The notes: generated by a model from the letters alone, not told the origin. A stretch of 64,000 nucleotides of DNA from Chryseobacterium sp. SNU WT5 (GCF_007362475.1 NZ_CP041687.1:1364001-1428000); one strand, 5' to 3'. Positions 45,334 to 55,803 are shown, counted from the stretch's first letter. Made by a program: numbers and translations.

Positions 45334-45790
45334 GGTTTTAGGATCATTTCTCGTTATTTTTTTGTTGATCGGTTGTAGTGAAAACTCTGAGCAGATCGGA
45401 TTGAATAGTCTAAACGGCGTTTGGGATAAAAAAGCAGAACAAAAATTTGAGTTTAAAGTAAAAGATGCCCAAAATCCAAAAAATATTATATTTGTTGTAA
45501 GAAACAACAACAACTATCCTTATAGCAATTTACGGGTAATTGTCAATTTCTTAGACAAGAAAACAAAGAAGAAAGAAACCGATACCTTAAATTATATTTT
45601 AGCGAACCCTAATGGTGCCTGGATTGGAAAAGGCTTCGGCGATACGAAAGAGACTCTTTTTCAGTATAAATTGAATTATAAATTTCCACAGAATGGCGAG
45701 TATTCTATCGGGATTATTCAAGCCATGAGAAATGATAATCTTCCCGGGATCGAAGATATTGGTATAAAAATAGAAAAAGCAAAACCGTAA
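45326..45790 (+). CDS. gldH: Gliding motility lipoprotein GldH
   Basis: The 154-residue lipoprotein (signal MHKVLGSFLVIFLLIGC) matches GldH, required for gliding in Flavobacterium. Recognised strings are YPYSNLRVIVNFLD, TDTLNYILANPNGAWIGKGFGD and GIEDIGIKIEKA. It starts 8 bp inside the PSP1 gene, and PBP1A follows after 8 bp. Its presence does not prove that this strain glides; many non-gliding relatives keep gld genes. Confidence 0.9.
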   Translation: MHKVLGSFLVIFLLIGCSENSEQIGLNSLNGVWDKKAEQKFEFKVKDAQNPKNIIFVVRNNNNYPYSNLRVIVNFLDKKTKKKETDTLNYILANPNGAWIGKGFGDTKETLFQYKLNYKFPQNGEYSIGIIQAMRNDNLPGIEDIGIKIEKAKP

Positions 45791-45798
45791 ACTTATTT

Positions 45799-48180
45799 AT
45801 GGAAAACAAACCGAATACAGGAAGTAAACCGCAACAGAAATTTCCACTTCCTCCTAAAAAAGTGAAAAATCGTGGTTGGCGCAAATGGGTAACTTTTATC
45901 TGGTTAGGACTTATCATTATCGTTTTGGGCATTGCAGGATTGTTTTTTGCAGTTTCGCAAGGCTTCTTAGGCGATATGCCAGATGTAAAAGAACTTGATA
46001 ATCCAGATATCTACGTTTCTTCTGAAATTTACTCTTCTGAAGGAAAGCTATTGGGGAAATTTGAAAAGGAAAAAACGCAGCCCATTACTTATAAAGAATT
46101 ACCACCTTACTTAATCTATGCTTTACAGGCAAAAGAAGATGAACGTTTTAAAGAACATTCTGGAATTGATTTGCAATCGATTGCCCGAGCTGTAGCATTT
46201 GGAGGTAAAAGAGGAGGTGGTTCTACTATCACGCAACAGTTGGCGAAACTATTATTCACGGGAACTGCGTCTCAGAATAAAGTGCAGCGATTATTCCAAA
46301 AGCTTAAAGAATGGGTAGTTGCCGTAAGTCTGGAAAAGAGATATACCAAAGAAGAGATTATTGAATTATATTTTAATAAATTCAGTTTCGGAAATAATGC
46401 CAACGGAATCGAGATGGCATCCAGAATCTATTTTAATAAAAGCACCAATCAATTAACCCTACCCGAAGCAGCAACATTTGTAGCAATGCTGGAAGCTCCA
46501 ACAGCCAATAGCCCGTTAAGAAATCCAGAAAAAGCAGAGCGAAGGAGAAATGTTGTTTTAGATCAAATGGTAAAAACAGGGTATCTTGATCAGCCAACTT
46601 ATGAGAAAGCAATTGCAACACCAATAAAAGTGGATTATCATCCAGTAAAATCTATTGACGAAGGTTATTCTGCATATTACAAATACTATTTAAGGAAAGA
46701 AATAGAAGGCTATATTAAAGATTATGAAAAGTCTACGGGTAAAACTTTAAACTTATTTAAAGATGGTTTGAAAATTTACACCACCCTGGATTCTAAGATG
46801 CAAGGGTACGCCGAAGAAGCAATCAAAGAGCACTTAACTGATCTTCAAAAAAGATTTGATGCGGAACAGCGCGGACGTAAAGCTCGACCTTTCTATTTCG
46901 TGAACGACAAACAGATCAATTCTATCATGCTGAGCGCCATGAAAAGAACCGGTCGTTACAAACTGCTTAAAGCGGCAGATGTTCCAGAAGATTCTATCAT
47001 GATGGAATTTAAAAAACCGATTAAAACATCTCGATTTACCTGGAATGGTGAAGAAGAAGTAGAAATGTCTCCTTGGGATTCCATTCGATACCATAAACAA
47101 ATTGCACAAGCTGGTTTAATGTCCATGATTCCAGGAACAGGAGAAATTAAAGCCTGGGTTGGTGGAATTAACTGGCAACATTTCCAATATGATCATATTA
47201 AACAAGGAAAACGGCAAGTAGGCTCTACCTTTAAACCATTCGTTTACGCAACAGCTATTATGAAATTAGGAATGACCCCATGTTCAACCGTTTCAAATGC
47301 TCCGTATGTAAAAGGATCATGGAGAGTTGGAGGATCAGGAGGAAACCTTACCCTTAAAAATGCGCTTGCAATGTCTCAAAATGCCGTTGCCGTACGTCTA
47401 ATTGAAATGACGGGTGTAAAAAGTGTGATACAAACCGCACGAGATTTAGGAGTAACAGAGGAAATCCCGAACGATTATGCGGTTGCCCTAGGTGCTTCTG
47501 ATATTACCATCTTTGAAATGTTAGGTGCTTACAGTACTTTTGCAAACTATGGAAATTATATCAAACCAGAAATGATCTGGAGAATTGAAGATGGAAACTC
47601 ACGACTTATTAAAGAAGTGAAACCAGTAGATAAAGAGGTGATGAACGAATTATACGCTTACACCATGATCGACTTGATGAAAGGAGTTGCCGAATTTGGA
47701 ACCGCATCAGGTGAACTGGGAAGAAGAGGCGTAGCCAAAGGAATTGAAATTGCCGGTAAAACGGGAACTACCCAAAATAACTCAGATGGTTGGTTTATGG
47801 GGATCACTCCGAATTTAGCAACTGGTGTTTGGGTTGGTTGGGAAGACCGTGCTACCCACTTCCGAGGAACTGGGGAAGGCCAAGGAGCTAAAATGGCATT
47901 GCCAATTTGGGCCATTTATATGAAGAAAGTGTGGGCAGATAAAACGCTGGGAGTTTCTCCAGAAGATAAATTCGTAAAACCATCCAACTGGACAGGAAAC
48001 TGTGGTGACTTACAAGGTCTTGGTGGCTATGGGGATGATGGAGGATTACAAACGCTCGATGAAATTAAAAATCCGCGAAGTCAGGAACCTGCGAATGGTC
48101 CTAAAAAATCACCCGCAAGAAAAGAAGATAACGTCAATGAAAATATTAATACCGGCGACGATATCGATTTTAACAAGTAA
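45799..48180 (+). CDS. Class A penicillin-binding protein (PBP1A-type)
   Basis: This 793-residue bifunctional peptidoglycan synthase has a membrane helix at about residues 32-52. The GT51 glycosyltransferase has catalytic Glu113 in KEDERFKEHSGID and GGGSTITQQLAKLL. The transpeptidase motifs are S476-T-F-K in GSTFKPF, SQNAV and K654-T-G-T-T. The C-terminal tail is disordered (KNPRSQEPANG and beyond). Probably in an operon with PSP1-gldH, ending at a strong terminator. Confidence 0.95.
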   Translation: MENKPNTGSKPQQKFPLPPKKVKNRGWRKWVTFIWLGLIIIVLGIAGLFFAVSQGFLGDMPDVKELDNPDIYVSSEIYSSEGKLLGKFEKEKTQPITYKELPPYLIYALQAKEDERFKEHSGIDLQSIARAVAFGGKRGGGSTITQQLAKLLFTGTASQNKVQRLFQKLKEWVVAVSLEKRYTKEEIIELYFNKFSFGNNANGIEMASRIYFNKSTNQLTLPEAATFVAMLEAPTANSPLRNPEKAERRRNVVLDQMVKTGYLDQPTYEKAIATPIKVDYHPVKSIDEGYSAYYKYYLRKEIEGYIKDYEKSTGKTLNLFKDGLKIYTTLDSKMQGYAEEAIKEHLTDLQKRFDAEQRGRKARPFYFVNDKQINSIMLSAMKRTGRYKLLKAADVPEDSIMMEFKKPIKTSRFTWNGEEEVEMSPWDSIRYHKQIAQAGLMSMIPGTGEIKAWVGGINWQHFQYDHIKQGKRQVGSTFKPFVYATAIMKLGMTPCSTVSNAPYVKGSWRVGGSGGNLTLKNALAMSQNAVAVRLIEMTGVKSVIQTARDLGVTEEIPNDYAVALGASDITIFEMLGAYSTFANYGNYIKPEMIWRIEDGNSRLIKEVKPVDKEVMNELYAYTMIDLMKGVAEFGTASGELGRRGVAKGIEIAGKTGTTQNNSDGWFMGITPNLATGVWVGWEDRATHFRGTGEGQGAKMALPIWAIYMKKVWADKTLGVSPEDKFVKPSNWTGNCGDLQGLGGYGDDGGLQTLDEIKNPRSQEPANGPKKSPARKEDNVNENINTGDDIDFNK

Positions 48181-48202
48181 TATTCATTCAACCAATACAA
48201 AA

Positions 48203-48236
48203 CATCCTTTCAAAAATTTGAAAGGATGTTTTTTTT
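48203..48236 (+). terminator. Terminator after PBP1A
   Basis: CATCCTTTCAAA pairs with TTTGAAAGGATG, followed by eight T, 23 bp after the stop. Confidence 0.9.
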
Positions 48237-48251
48237 AACGAACTTTGAATC

Positions 48252-49796
48252 ATGAATTTAGACCAAATTACGCAACAATACTTACAGAAATTTCCAGGTG
48301 ATTTCTCTGGGAGCACCATGCAAAGGCAAACTCCAAAATTAATTTTTTCGACGGTTGAAATCATGAAATTTGAGCATCCTGAACTCCTTATTTTTAATGA
48401 AAGACTTTCAGAAGATATAGGATTAGGGAAATTGGGTAAGCAAGAAGATACCGACTTTTTAAATGCTGCCGATGTTCCTTCAAATATAAAAACTTACGCC
48501 ACTGCATACGCAGGACATCAGTTCGGAAACTGGGCAGGACAACTTGGCGATGGAAGAGCAATTTTCGCTGGTGAAATAAGGAACAAAGACGGAAAGCAGA
48601 CTGAAATCCAGTGGAAAGGTGCTGGAGCAACACCTTATTCTCGTCATGCTGATGGCCGCGCTGTTCTTCGGTCCTCTTTAAGGGAATATTTGATGAGTGA
48701 AGCAATGTTCCATTTAGGAGTACCAACAACACGTGCTTTATCGCTTTCATTAAGTGGCGAGCAAGTTGTTCGGGATATGCTGTATGACGGAAATGCGGCT
48801 TACGAAAAAGGCGCAGTAATGACCAGAACATCGCCAAGCTTTTTGAGGTTTGGCCATTTTGAATTGCTTTCTGCACAAGGAGAAAAGCAAACTTTACAAC
48901 AGTTAGCAGACTTTGTCATTGAAAATTATTTCCCAGAAATAGATGTTGACGATATTGATAAGTACGCGCTTTTCTTTCAGCAAGTTGCAGCAAAAACTGC
49001 AGATATGATTGTTGAATGGTACCGAGTAGGATTTGTACATGGCGTAATGAACACCGATAATATGTCCATTCTGGGCTTAACAATTGATTATGGCCCTTTT
49101 TCTTTCCTGGATGAATATCATTTGAATTTCACCCCAAATACCACTGATTTGCCAGGGCGAAGATATGCCTTCGGCAATCAAGCTAAGATCGCTCAATGGA
49201 ATCTTTGGCAATTAGCCAACGCTCTATTTCCTTTAATTAAAGATGAAGCGAAATTAGAAACAATTTTGAATAATTTCAATACACTTTTTTGGAAAAAACA
49301 CGATGAAATGATGGCTTGTAAATTCGGGTTTGATGGAGTACAAAAAGGCGATGATGAATTTTTTACCAATTCACAACAACTCATGCAGGATTTAGAAGTC
49401 GATTACACTTTATTTTTTAAACAATTAGAAACCTATTCACAAAGCCCGGACGTTAAAATTCATTTTGAGGAGGTGTTCTATTCCCGACCAACAGAGGAAC
49501 AATTACAAAGGTTAAAAGAATTCCTCACCCTTTACCAAACCCGTCTAGAAAAAAATAAGCGTTCAGAAGCCGATTCCATAAAATTGATGAAAGAAACCAA
49601 TCCTAAATTTATTCTAAGGAATTATCTGCTTTTTGAATGTATCAATGAGTTAAACGAAGGAAAAAAAGAACTCTTGAATAAACTTCTTGAAGCTCTGGAG
49701 CATCCTTATGAGGAAATATATCCAGAATTCTCTGTAAAGAGACCCAGTAAATTTGATGGAGAAACAGGTTGCTCCACCTTATCATGTAGTTCGTAA
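48252..49796 (+). CDS. selO: Protein adenylyltransferase SelO
   Basis: SelO is a pseudokinase-fold enzyme that transfers AMP from ATP to proteins (AMPylation) and is linked to redox stress. The 514-residue protein has AGHQFGNWAGQLGDGRAIFAGE (flipped ATP loop region), KGAGATPYSRHADGRAVLRSS and MNTDNMSILGLTIDYGPF (metal site). The C-terminal Cys/Ser motif CSTLSCSS replaces selenocysteine. It has its own transcript start after the PBP1A terminator. Confidence 0.93.
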   Translation: MNLDQITQQYLQKFPGDFSGSTMQRQTPKLIFSTVEIMKFEHPELLIFNERLSEDIGLGKLGKQEDTDFLNAADVPSNIKTYATAYAGHQFGNWAGQLGDGRAIFAGEIRNKDGKQTEIQWKGAGATPYSRHADGRAVLRSSLREYLMSEAMFHLGVPTTRALSLSLSGEQVVRDMLYDGNAAYEKGAVMTRTSPSFLRFGHFELLSAQGEKQTLQQLADFVIENYFPEIDVDDIDKYALFFQQVAAKTADMIVEWYRVGFVHGVMNTDNMSILGLTIDYGPFSFLDEYHLNFTPNTTDLPGRRYAFGNQAKIAQWNLWQLANALFPLIKDEAKLETILNNFNTLFWKKHDEMMACKFGFDGVQKGDDEFFTNSQQLMQDLEVDYTLFFKQLETYSQSPDVKIHFEEVFYSRPTEEQLQRLKEFLTLYQTRLEKNKRSEADSIKLMKETNPKFILRNYLLFECINELNEGKKELLNKLLEALEHPYEEIYPEFSVKRPSKFDGETGCSTLSCSS

Positions 49797-49808
49797 AATT
49801 CATTAATT

Positions 49809-51101
49809 TTGCCAAAATTTTCTACCTTGGTTTTTAAACAAAAATTTACCGATTTTCTGAAAACGATGTTTCCAGAAACCAGATTCGAATTGCTACTATT
49901 TTTAATTTTCCTTACTGCATATGGCATTTTGGGAACGGTAATAGCGCTTAATTACCGAATTATTTTTGATGACCGAATTCCATGGGATGCCTACTTCAGT
50001 TTTGATAATCGCGCTATTGTAATGACCGGTGGTGGCTTTGAAAGACATCCTTTAGCAAATTATTTTTTCGATTGGCTTCGAGACTTTACTTATCTGTTTT
50101 CTGGTAGTAAAAAGAACGAAATCTTCAGGCTAGCATTAGCTTGTTGCAGCAACATTGTAATAAGTTTGAGCTTAATTCAAATCTATAAATACCTGAAGAA
50201 TATTATCACGCTACCGAAAAAGATCTCTCTACTAATTCTGTTCTTTTTTTCTTTTTTCACAACTCCCATTTTACTTTCCTTCACGCCGGAAACTTATACT
50301 TACACTTTGTTTTTTCTGGTTTTATTTAATTATTATGCAGCTTTGAAGATCAGAAAAGAGGAAAAAATCCCCGCAACGGCTTTGGCTTTGGCAGCTGTTT
50401 CCATTGGTGGATTAACGGTCACTAATATTGTTAAAGTTTACATTCCACTTCTTTTCGAGAAAAATATTTTTCAAAACTGGAGAAAATTTGGAAATTTAGT
50501 TTTGAGGGTTGTAATCTCTGTAACAGTTTTTGTGTTGTTGTTTCTTTATCGCTTAAACTTTAAATTTTTGAATTTCTTTGATAAGTCAGCTGCACAATAT
50601 GAAAAGTTCTCTAATCCGAAAGTAACTCCGGTTTGGGATATGATTGTTTCCTGGTTTTTTGGTGGAAATATTCTTTTCAGCAGCTTTATCTTGCGTGATT
50701 ATCACAATAAAAAAGGATTTGATTACAAGGCAGTCTTTATGGACGTTTATTCTTCTGTGATCCCTTATATTTTTGTACTGATCGTACTGGTATTAACTGT
50801 ATGGAGTTGCGTTAAGAACTACAAAAATAAATTTGCTCAAATTCTAATTATCTCATTTCTGATAGACATTGTAATTCACTGTGTATTAAAATTCGGACTT
50901 CACACTTCCTATATTTATGGTGGCCATTTTATATTTGCAGTTCCTCTCTTATTGGGTTGGCTGTTTTACGCCTATCAAAATTCTCCTAAAACATTATCGT
51001 TCTTATATGTGACTGTTTCAATATTGTTCGTTTATCTGGCATTCAATAATGTGTTTAGAATGATAGAGTTTTTTGACTTTCTAGAAATGTATTATCGATA
51101 A
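49809..51101 (+). CDS. Polytopic membrane protein (DUF6080-like)
   Basis: The protein has about ten predicted membrane helices, with a conserved-looking stretch IPWDAYFSFDNRAIVMTGGGFERHPLANYFFDW after the first. This resembles a Bacteroidota family I associate with DUF6080, and its layout recalls glycosyltransferase-C-like membrane proteins. Function unknown. The start is uncertain: TTG at 49809 or 49827, or ATG at 49866, the last removing the amphipathic N-terminus. It lies 13 bp after selO. Confidence 0.6.
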   Translation: MPKFSTLVFKQKFTDFLKTMFPETRFELLLFLIFLTAYGILGTVIALNYRIIFDDRIPWDAYFSFDNRAIVMTGGGFERHPLANYFFDWLRDFTYLFSGSKKNEIFRLALACCSNIVISLSLIQIYKYLKNIITLPKKISLLILFFFSFFTTPILLSFTPETYTYTLFFLVLFNYYAALKIRKEEKIPATALALAAVSIGGLTVTNIVKVYIPLLFEKNIFQNWRKFGNLVLRVVISVTVFVLLFLYRLNFKFLNFFDKSAAQYEKFSNPKVTPVWDMIVSWFFGGNILFSSFILRDYHNKKGFDYKAVFMDVYSSVIPYIFVLIVLVLTVWSCVKNYKNKFAQILIISFLIDIVIHCVLKFGLHTSYIYGGHFIFAVPLLLGWLFYAYQNSPKTLSFLYVTVSILFVYLAFNNVFRMIEFFDFLEMYYR

Positions 51102-51216
51102 AGTTAATTTATTTGATGAAATTTTTTCGATAAGCTATATATGAACTTTCAGATTTGCGGTCTTATTTTTATGGGTTTCTAAATAACTAGAATATTCTTT
51201 GAAATTAATTTACAAA

Positions 51217-51248
51217 CAAAAAAACGCACTTTTCGGTGCGTTTTTTTT
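51217..51248. terminator. Bidirectional terminator between two convergent genes
   Basis: AAAAAAACGCAC pairs with GTGCGTTTTTTT around a 6-base loop. It serves the plus-strand membrane gene and the minus-strand TPR gene. Confidence 0.85.
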
Positions 51249-51265
51249 GTTCTATTTAGAGAAAA

Positions 51266-52636
51266 TTACTTCTTTTTGGTTTTTACTTTTTCAGCTTCAT
51301 CTTTAATGAAAGGATATTTCTGCTTCATATCTTCCAAAAGATGAGGATCCAGTTCTAAAGCTGTTGTAAGGGTCGCTCTTCCTTTTTTCTGATTATTTAA
51401 ATGAAAATAACAGTTGCTTAGCTGATAAAACAATTCTGCTCTGTTATGCATTTTCGTTGCATCTACTAACACAGAAATTGCATCTTCGTATTCGCCAATC
51501 AACATCAGAACTTCTGAATACGCATACCAGTTGTAGAAACGCGTAGGTTCGAAATCCACCAGCTTTTTCAAACAAGCCAAACTTTCCTCAAATTTTCCAC
51601 CTTCAATATACAGAAAGGCTAATCTTTTTTGATAATCAAGATTAGTCTCATTGAGAGAAACAGCTTCTTTTGCAAAATGTAGAGCCTCTTTCATTCCACC
51701 AATCTCCTCATATAGGTAAGACTGCTCCATCATAGAAAGGTAAAATTGCGGATCGTCTCTCAATGATTTCTGAAAAGCATTCAGGGCTAAAACCGGTTGT
51801 TTATTCTCTTTATAACACAATCCAATTTTATAAAATGTAAACGATTTGGTGTATTCTAAAGCCAACATTTCTTTATAAACTTCGATGGCTTTTAAATATT
51901 CACCCATTGCTTCAAAGCAAGAGGCTTTATTCGCGTAAACTCCAACAGACTGAGAGTTGATGGCCAACAAATAATCAAACCCTTTTATAGCTTCTTCGTA
52001 ATTCTTTTTGTTGAAGTAGAATTGTCCATATTCATACCAAGCTGTTTCCGAGAAAGCATACTTGTTAAGATATCCGTTCAAAAATTCGATCGCTTCGTCA
52101 CTCCGTTTCAATTGGTTGTAACAGTACATCACATTCTCAAGAGAATATTCATCTTGCGGATCAAATTTCAAGGCTAATTTATAGTGTTTAAGTGCACTAA
52201 AAGGATCTTCCAGATTCACATACTCATCTGCAATGAAGTTATGTAAAAAATTCTCTTCGTCTTCCAATTCTAAAGCCTGTTCACAAAATTCGATAGAACG
52301 CCGTGGGTTTCCAAGATTAGAATAATATTTCGCACAACAAACCATGAAATCGGTATTTTCCATACAGGTTTCCTTCAGTTCGTCCATCAATTCTTTGGCT
52401 TCTGGATATTTTTCTAACTCCAGAAACACCTCAAATTGCTTCACTTTTAATTCGATTGAATTCGGGTGAATTTTTAACCCATATTTAGTTGCCATATCGG
52501 CAAATGAGATATCACCCATTTCCAGATAATAAATGATAATTTCTTCATACTCTTCAGTTTCGAAGTAGAATTCATCATTATTCTCAACCATTGCTTCGAA
52601 CTTTTCTACCAGTTCGTTTTCAAAAAATTCTTCCAA
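51266..52636 (-). CDS. Tetratricopeptide repeat protein
   Basis: The 456-residue protein lacks a signal peptide and consists of about ten TPR units between residues 40 and 440. Examples are NPRRSIEFCEQALELEDEE, NYEEAIKGFDYLLAINSQS and EYLKAIEVYKEMLALEYT. The N-terminus is very acidic and the C-terminus ends in KVKTKKK. TPRs mediate protein contacts. No enzymatic domain is seen; the role is unknown. Cytoplasmic. Confidence 0.88.
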   Translation of the reverse strand: MEEFFENELVEKFEAMVENNDEFYFETEEYEEIIIYYLEMGDISFADMATKYGLKIHPNSIELKVKQFEVFLELEKYPEAKELMDELKETCMENTDFMVCCAKYYSNLGNPRRSIEFCEQALELEDEENFLHNFIADEYVNLEDPFSALKHYKLALKFDPQDEYSLENVMYCYNQLKRSDEAIEFLNGYLNKYAFSETAWYEYGQFYFNKKNYEEAIKGFDYLLAINSQSVGVYANKASCFEAMGEYLKAIEVYKEMLALEYTKSFTFYKIGLCYKENKQPVLALNAFQKSLRDDPQFYLSMMEQSYLYEEIGGMKEALHFAKEAVSLNETNLDYQKRLAFLYIEGGKFEESLACLKKLVDFEPTRFYNWYAYSEVLMLIGEYEDAISVLVDATKMHNRAELFYQLSNCYFHLNNQKKGRATLTTALELDPHLLEDMKQKYPFIKDEAEKVKTKKK

Positions 52637-52734
52637 TATTATATTTTGTGGTTATTTCCGAAGAATGAAATTATCTTACAACCTTCGGAATAATCCTTTT
52701 ATTTAAACATTACTAAAATTAATAAATTATCTGA

Positions 52735-54117
52735 TTAAATCAAACTTTTTATCTTTTCGATCATCTGATCTCCCAAACGATCTGCTTCTTCTTGTGAAAA
52801 CGCCTCGGTATAAATTCTGATAATCGGTTCTGTATTCGATTTTCTTAAATGTACCCAGTTGTTTTCAAAATCTATCTTTACCCCATCAATTGTGGAAATA
52901 TCTTCAGTTTGATACTCGTTTTCCATTTTAGTTAAAAGAGAATCTACATCGATATCCGGAGTGAGTTCAATTTTCTTTTTACCCATGAAATAACTTGGAT
53001 AAGTTGCTCTTAGTTCAGAAACGATTTTGTTTTCTTTTGCCAAATGAGTTAAAAATAAAGCAACACCAACCAAAGAATCGCGACCATAATGAAGTTCAGG
53101 ATAGATGATTCCACCATTCCCTTCGCCACCAATAACGGCATTCTTTTCTTTCATTAAAGTAACTACGTTTACTTCTCCGACGGCACTGGCGAAATATTCT
53201 GACCCTAGATTACGGGCAACATCTCTTAAAGCACGACTCGAAGAAAGGTTAGAAATAGCAGCGCCTTTTTGATGTCTCAAAAGATAATCTGCTACCGCAA
53301 CTAAGGTATATTCTTCGCCAAAAAGCTCCCCATTTTCATCGACCAAAGCCAAACGGTCCACATCTGGATCAACAACAATCCCAACATCTGCTTTCTCTGT
53401 TTTCATGAGTTCACAGATATCACCTAAATGTTCTTTTATTGGTTCTGGATTATGTGGGAAATCTCCGTTGGGTTCGCAATAAAGTTTTACCACTTCACAA
53501 CCCAGTTCTTCCAAAAGTTGCGGAATGGCAATTCCTCCTGTTGAATTTACCGCGTCAACTACAACTTTAAACTTCTTTGCTTTAATTGCTTCCGCATCAA
53601 CCATCGGTAAATCCAAAATCTTTTGGATATGAATGTCGAAACCATCATTTCGGGTTTCGTACTGTCCTAAATCATCAACTTCAGCGTAATTGAAATCCTG
53701 ACTTTCTGCTAAAGCCAAAACATCAGTTCCATTTTCACCATTAATAAATTCGCCTTTTTCATTTAAAAGTTTCAGCGCATTCCACTGTTTTGGATTGTGC
53801 GAAGCGGTTAAGATAATTCCGCCATCTGCATTGAGCTCTGGTACCATTACTTCAACGGTTGGAGTTGTAGAAAGGCCTAGATCTACCACGTTAATTCCCA
53901 GTCCCTGTAAAGTTGCAGTTACCAATGAATTGACCATTAAGCCGGAAATCCGCGCATCACGGCCAACAACTAAGGTTAAATCTTTTTTATTTTTATTATT
54001 CTGAAGCCAGGTTCCAAAAGCCGAAGTAAATTTTACCACATCTAGTGGTGTTAGATTTTCATCAACTTTACCGCCTATAGTACCGCGGATTCCTGAAATA
54101 GATTTTATTAATGGCAT
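52735..54117 (-). CDS. glmM: Phosphoglucosamine mutase
   Basis: GlmM interconverts glucosamine-6-phosphate and glucosamine-1-phosphate for UDP-GlcNAc. The 460-residue protein has the phosphoserine loop LTASHNPKQWNALK (Ser106), the metal loop DPDVDRLALVDENG and the sugar loop GGEGNGGIIYP. The C-terminal phosphate-binding motif is RKSNTEPIIRIY. A phosphomannomutase-like activity is possible within the superfamily, but the motif set favours GlmM. Confidence 0.88.
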   Translation of the reverse strand: MPLIKSISGIRGTIGGKVDENLTPLDVVKFTSAFGTWLQNNKNKKDLTLVVGRDARISGLMVNSLVTATLQGLGINVVDLGLSTTPTVEVMVPELNADGGIILTASHNPKQWNALKLLNEKGEFINGENGTDVLALAESQDFNYAEVDDLGQYETRNDGFDIHIQKILDLPMVDAEAIKAKKFKVVVDAVNSTGGIAIPQLLEELGCEVVKLYCEPNGDFPHNPEPIKEHLGDICELMKTEKADVGIVVDPDVDRLALVDENGELFGEEYTLVAVADYLLRHQKGAAISNLSSSRALRDVARNLGSEYFASAVGEVNVVTLMKEKNAVIGGEGNGGIIYPELHYGRDSLVGVALFLTHLAKENKIVSELRATYPSYFMGKKKIELTPDIDVDSLLTKMENEYQTEDISTIDGVKIDFENNWVHLRKSNTEPIIRIYTEAFSQEEADRLGDQMIEKIKSLI

Positions 54118-54147
54118 AAACTGAAATTTTTAAGAGTATTTTGAATC

Positions 54148-54155
54148 CAAATTTA
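54148..54155 (-). promoter_or_regulatory. Promoter -7 box of glmM (TAAATTTG)
   Basis: Minus-strand TAAATTTG matches TAnnTTTG 30 bp before the glmM ATG. Confidence 0.45.
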
Positions 54156-54242
54156 TTTATAAATGAGCTGGTTTTTCAATGTGCAAAAATACGAATAATA
54201 TATTGGGAAGCTTAACTGCTTTTTGATCATAAAAATCTATAA

Positions 54243-55316
54243 CTACGAGAGATATTGCCTTCTGATTTTCTTTTCCGGTTCTTCGCAGCACAGATAAAGA
54301 ACTAAAATAAAAAGATACTCTATTGGTTTCATAATCTTATAAGTTCTGTTGGAAGCTTTCTCAGTGTTAATTTTTAGAGAAATATTATAGCCATATTTGT
54401 CATAATTATATCTAATAAATTTGTGCAGCCTAGGAGAAAGATCAGTGATAAGCTCTTCAAAAGCATTCGCAATCTGCAGCTGTCTATTTACAATAATTAT
54501 TTGCCCGTGTCGGGTTCCCAAATATAGAGGTTTTACCAACTTTGGGTTTCCTCTGGCCGAAACGGTGCACAAATAATGACCCCGATGGTTAAGAGCTGGC
54601 GGATGTGTTTTCTGAGACATGGTCCAGGTTGCAGTATCTGTAAAAACTTTGACCATGGAATTATAATCTTGCCCGAAAAGTATAAGTATAATTGTTATAA
54701 TTAAAAAAATAGGGAATAAAAAAATAATCGCCCAAATAGGAGCATTATATTTCTGTAAAAGAAAATGGTTGCAATGGTTTAAAAATTCATTCTTAAAGGA
54801 ACGTATTTCTGCCTTATTCTTTTCTTCCAGAATTATTTTTCTGGTGAGTGAAATCCCAATTAAACAACTTATGAACAAGGCAGGGATAAAATAAAAACTT
54901 CCGTCATTCCCTTTGTATATATCTAGATCTTCAGTATGGTGAGAACTCACCTGAACTAACATAATTATATTGATAATTAGACCGATGAAAATAAAAGCCA
55001 TACACAAAACCAAAAATAAAGGCGGTAGCTTCCGTCCCTTCATCCAAAGAAAATAGGCGGAAATATGATAAAACAGACCGTAAACTATTAATGATATGGT
55101 ATGCTTTCCTCCAAATGGGGAATAGCATCGGTCAATCGGATCGATTGCATCTTGGTAATTACTATCATGTAATAAAAATCCGAATAAGAAAATGAATATC
55201 GCAACGAGGTAAAAAAAAAGCAATAGCATTTCACCTGTAGATTTTTTATTCTTTAATATTTTCACACCCAAAAACAGGAGTATAAAAATGACGAGTAATA
55301 AACCGATTAATGACAT
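54243..55316 (-). CDS. DUF6688-like membrane protein
   Basis: The 357-residue protein has six or so membrane helices (two at residues 1-50, two at about 80-125, one near 140 and one near 200). A cytoplasmic C-terminal domain follows, with THPPALNHRGHYLCTVSARG, KLVKPLYLGTRHGQIIIVNRQL and YKIMKPIEYLFILVLYLCC. I associate this with DUF6688, a family of unknown function. It may be coupled with the small secreted protein upstream. No enzyme motif recognised. Confidence 0.65.
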   Translation of the reverse strand: MSLIGLLLVIFILLFLGVKILKNKKSTGEMLLLFFYLVAIFIFLFGFLLHDSNYQDAIDPIDRCYSPFGGKHTISLIVYGLFYHISAYFLWMKGRKLPPLFLVLCMAFIFIGLIINIIMLVQVSSHHTEDLDIYKGNDGSFYFIPALFISCLIGISLTRKIILEEKNKAEIRSFKNEFLNHCNHFLLQKYNAPIWAIIFLFPIFLIITIILILFGQDYNSMVKVFTDTATWTMSQKTHPPALNHRGHYLCTVSARGNPKLVKPLYLGTRHGQIIIVNRQLQIANAFEELITDLSPRLHKFIRYNYDKYGYNISLKINTEKASNRTYKIMKPIEYLFILVLYLCCEEPEKKIRRQYLS

Positions 55317-55371
55317 GCTTTTAATTTATCTTCTTTATTAACAAAGTCTTAAAAAAATATTGAGCTTCAGA

Positions 55372-55803
55372 TTAGCAATCGTTCATTTCATAGTTTACCT
55401 CATCATATCTGTCATCGTAAGATTTCATCACCCTGTTTGTCGTGGGCACTTCTTTTAAATTGACATTAAGTTTTCTGCTTCCATCTGGAGAGATCCAGAA
55501 CCCTTTGAGTGTTTCACCGATTTTCTTTACGCTGATGATTCCTGTAATACCACCTTCTATCATTACCAACCGGCTTTCTTCATCATCAGAAATCTCCAGA
55601 TAAAGCCATTTACTTAAATTATCATACTTATACATTCCGTGGTAAAATTTCGGCCCACATCCTGAGGTATCTTCCTGTAGATATAGAGTTACCGGGAATT
55701 TATCAATTGTTCCTTTGTAAAGGAACTTTTTTAAACCTTCCTGTGCGGACAACATTACGAACGAACTCATCAGAATGATACTGAAAAGGATCAATTTTTT
55801 CAT
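55372..55803 (-). CDS. Small secreted protein of unknown function
   Basis: The 143-residue protein has a clear signal peptide (MKKLILFSIILMSSFVMLSAQ). A short beta-rich domain follows, with KFPVTLYLQEDTSGCGPKFYHGMYKYDN and GETLKGFWISPDGSRKLNVNL. The pattern (YKGTIDKFPVTLYL then YxGMYxY) occurs in small periplasmic Bacteroidota proteins. I cannot assign a family. It lies 55 bp upstream of the DUF6688-like gene and may share its transcript. Confidence 0.7.
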   Translation of the reverse strand: MKKLILFSIILMSSFVMLSAQEGLKKFLYKGTIDKFPVTLYLQEDTSGCGPKFYHGMYKYDNLSKWLYLEISDDEESRLVMIEGGITGIISVKKIGETLKGFWISPDGSRKLNVNLKEVPTTNRVMKSYDDRYDEVNYEMNDC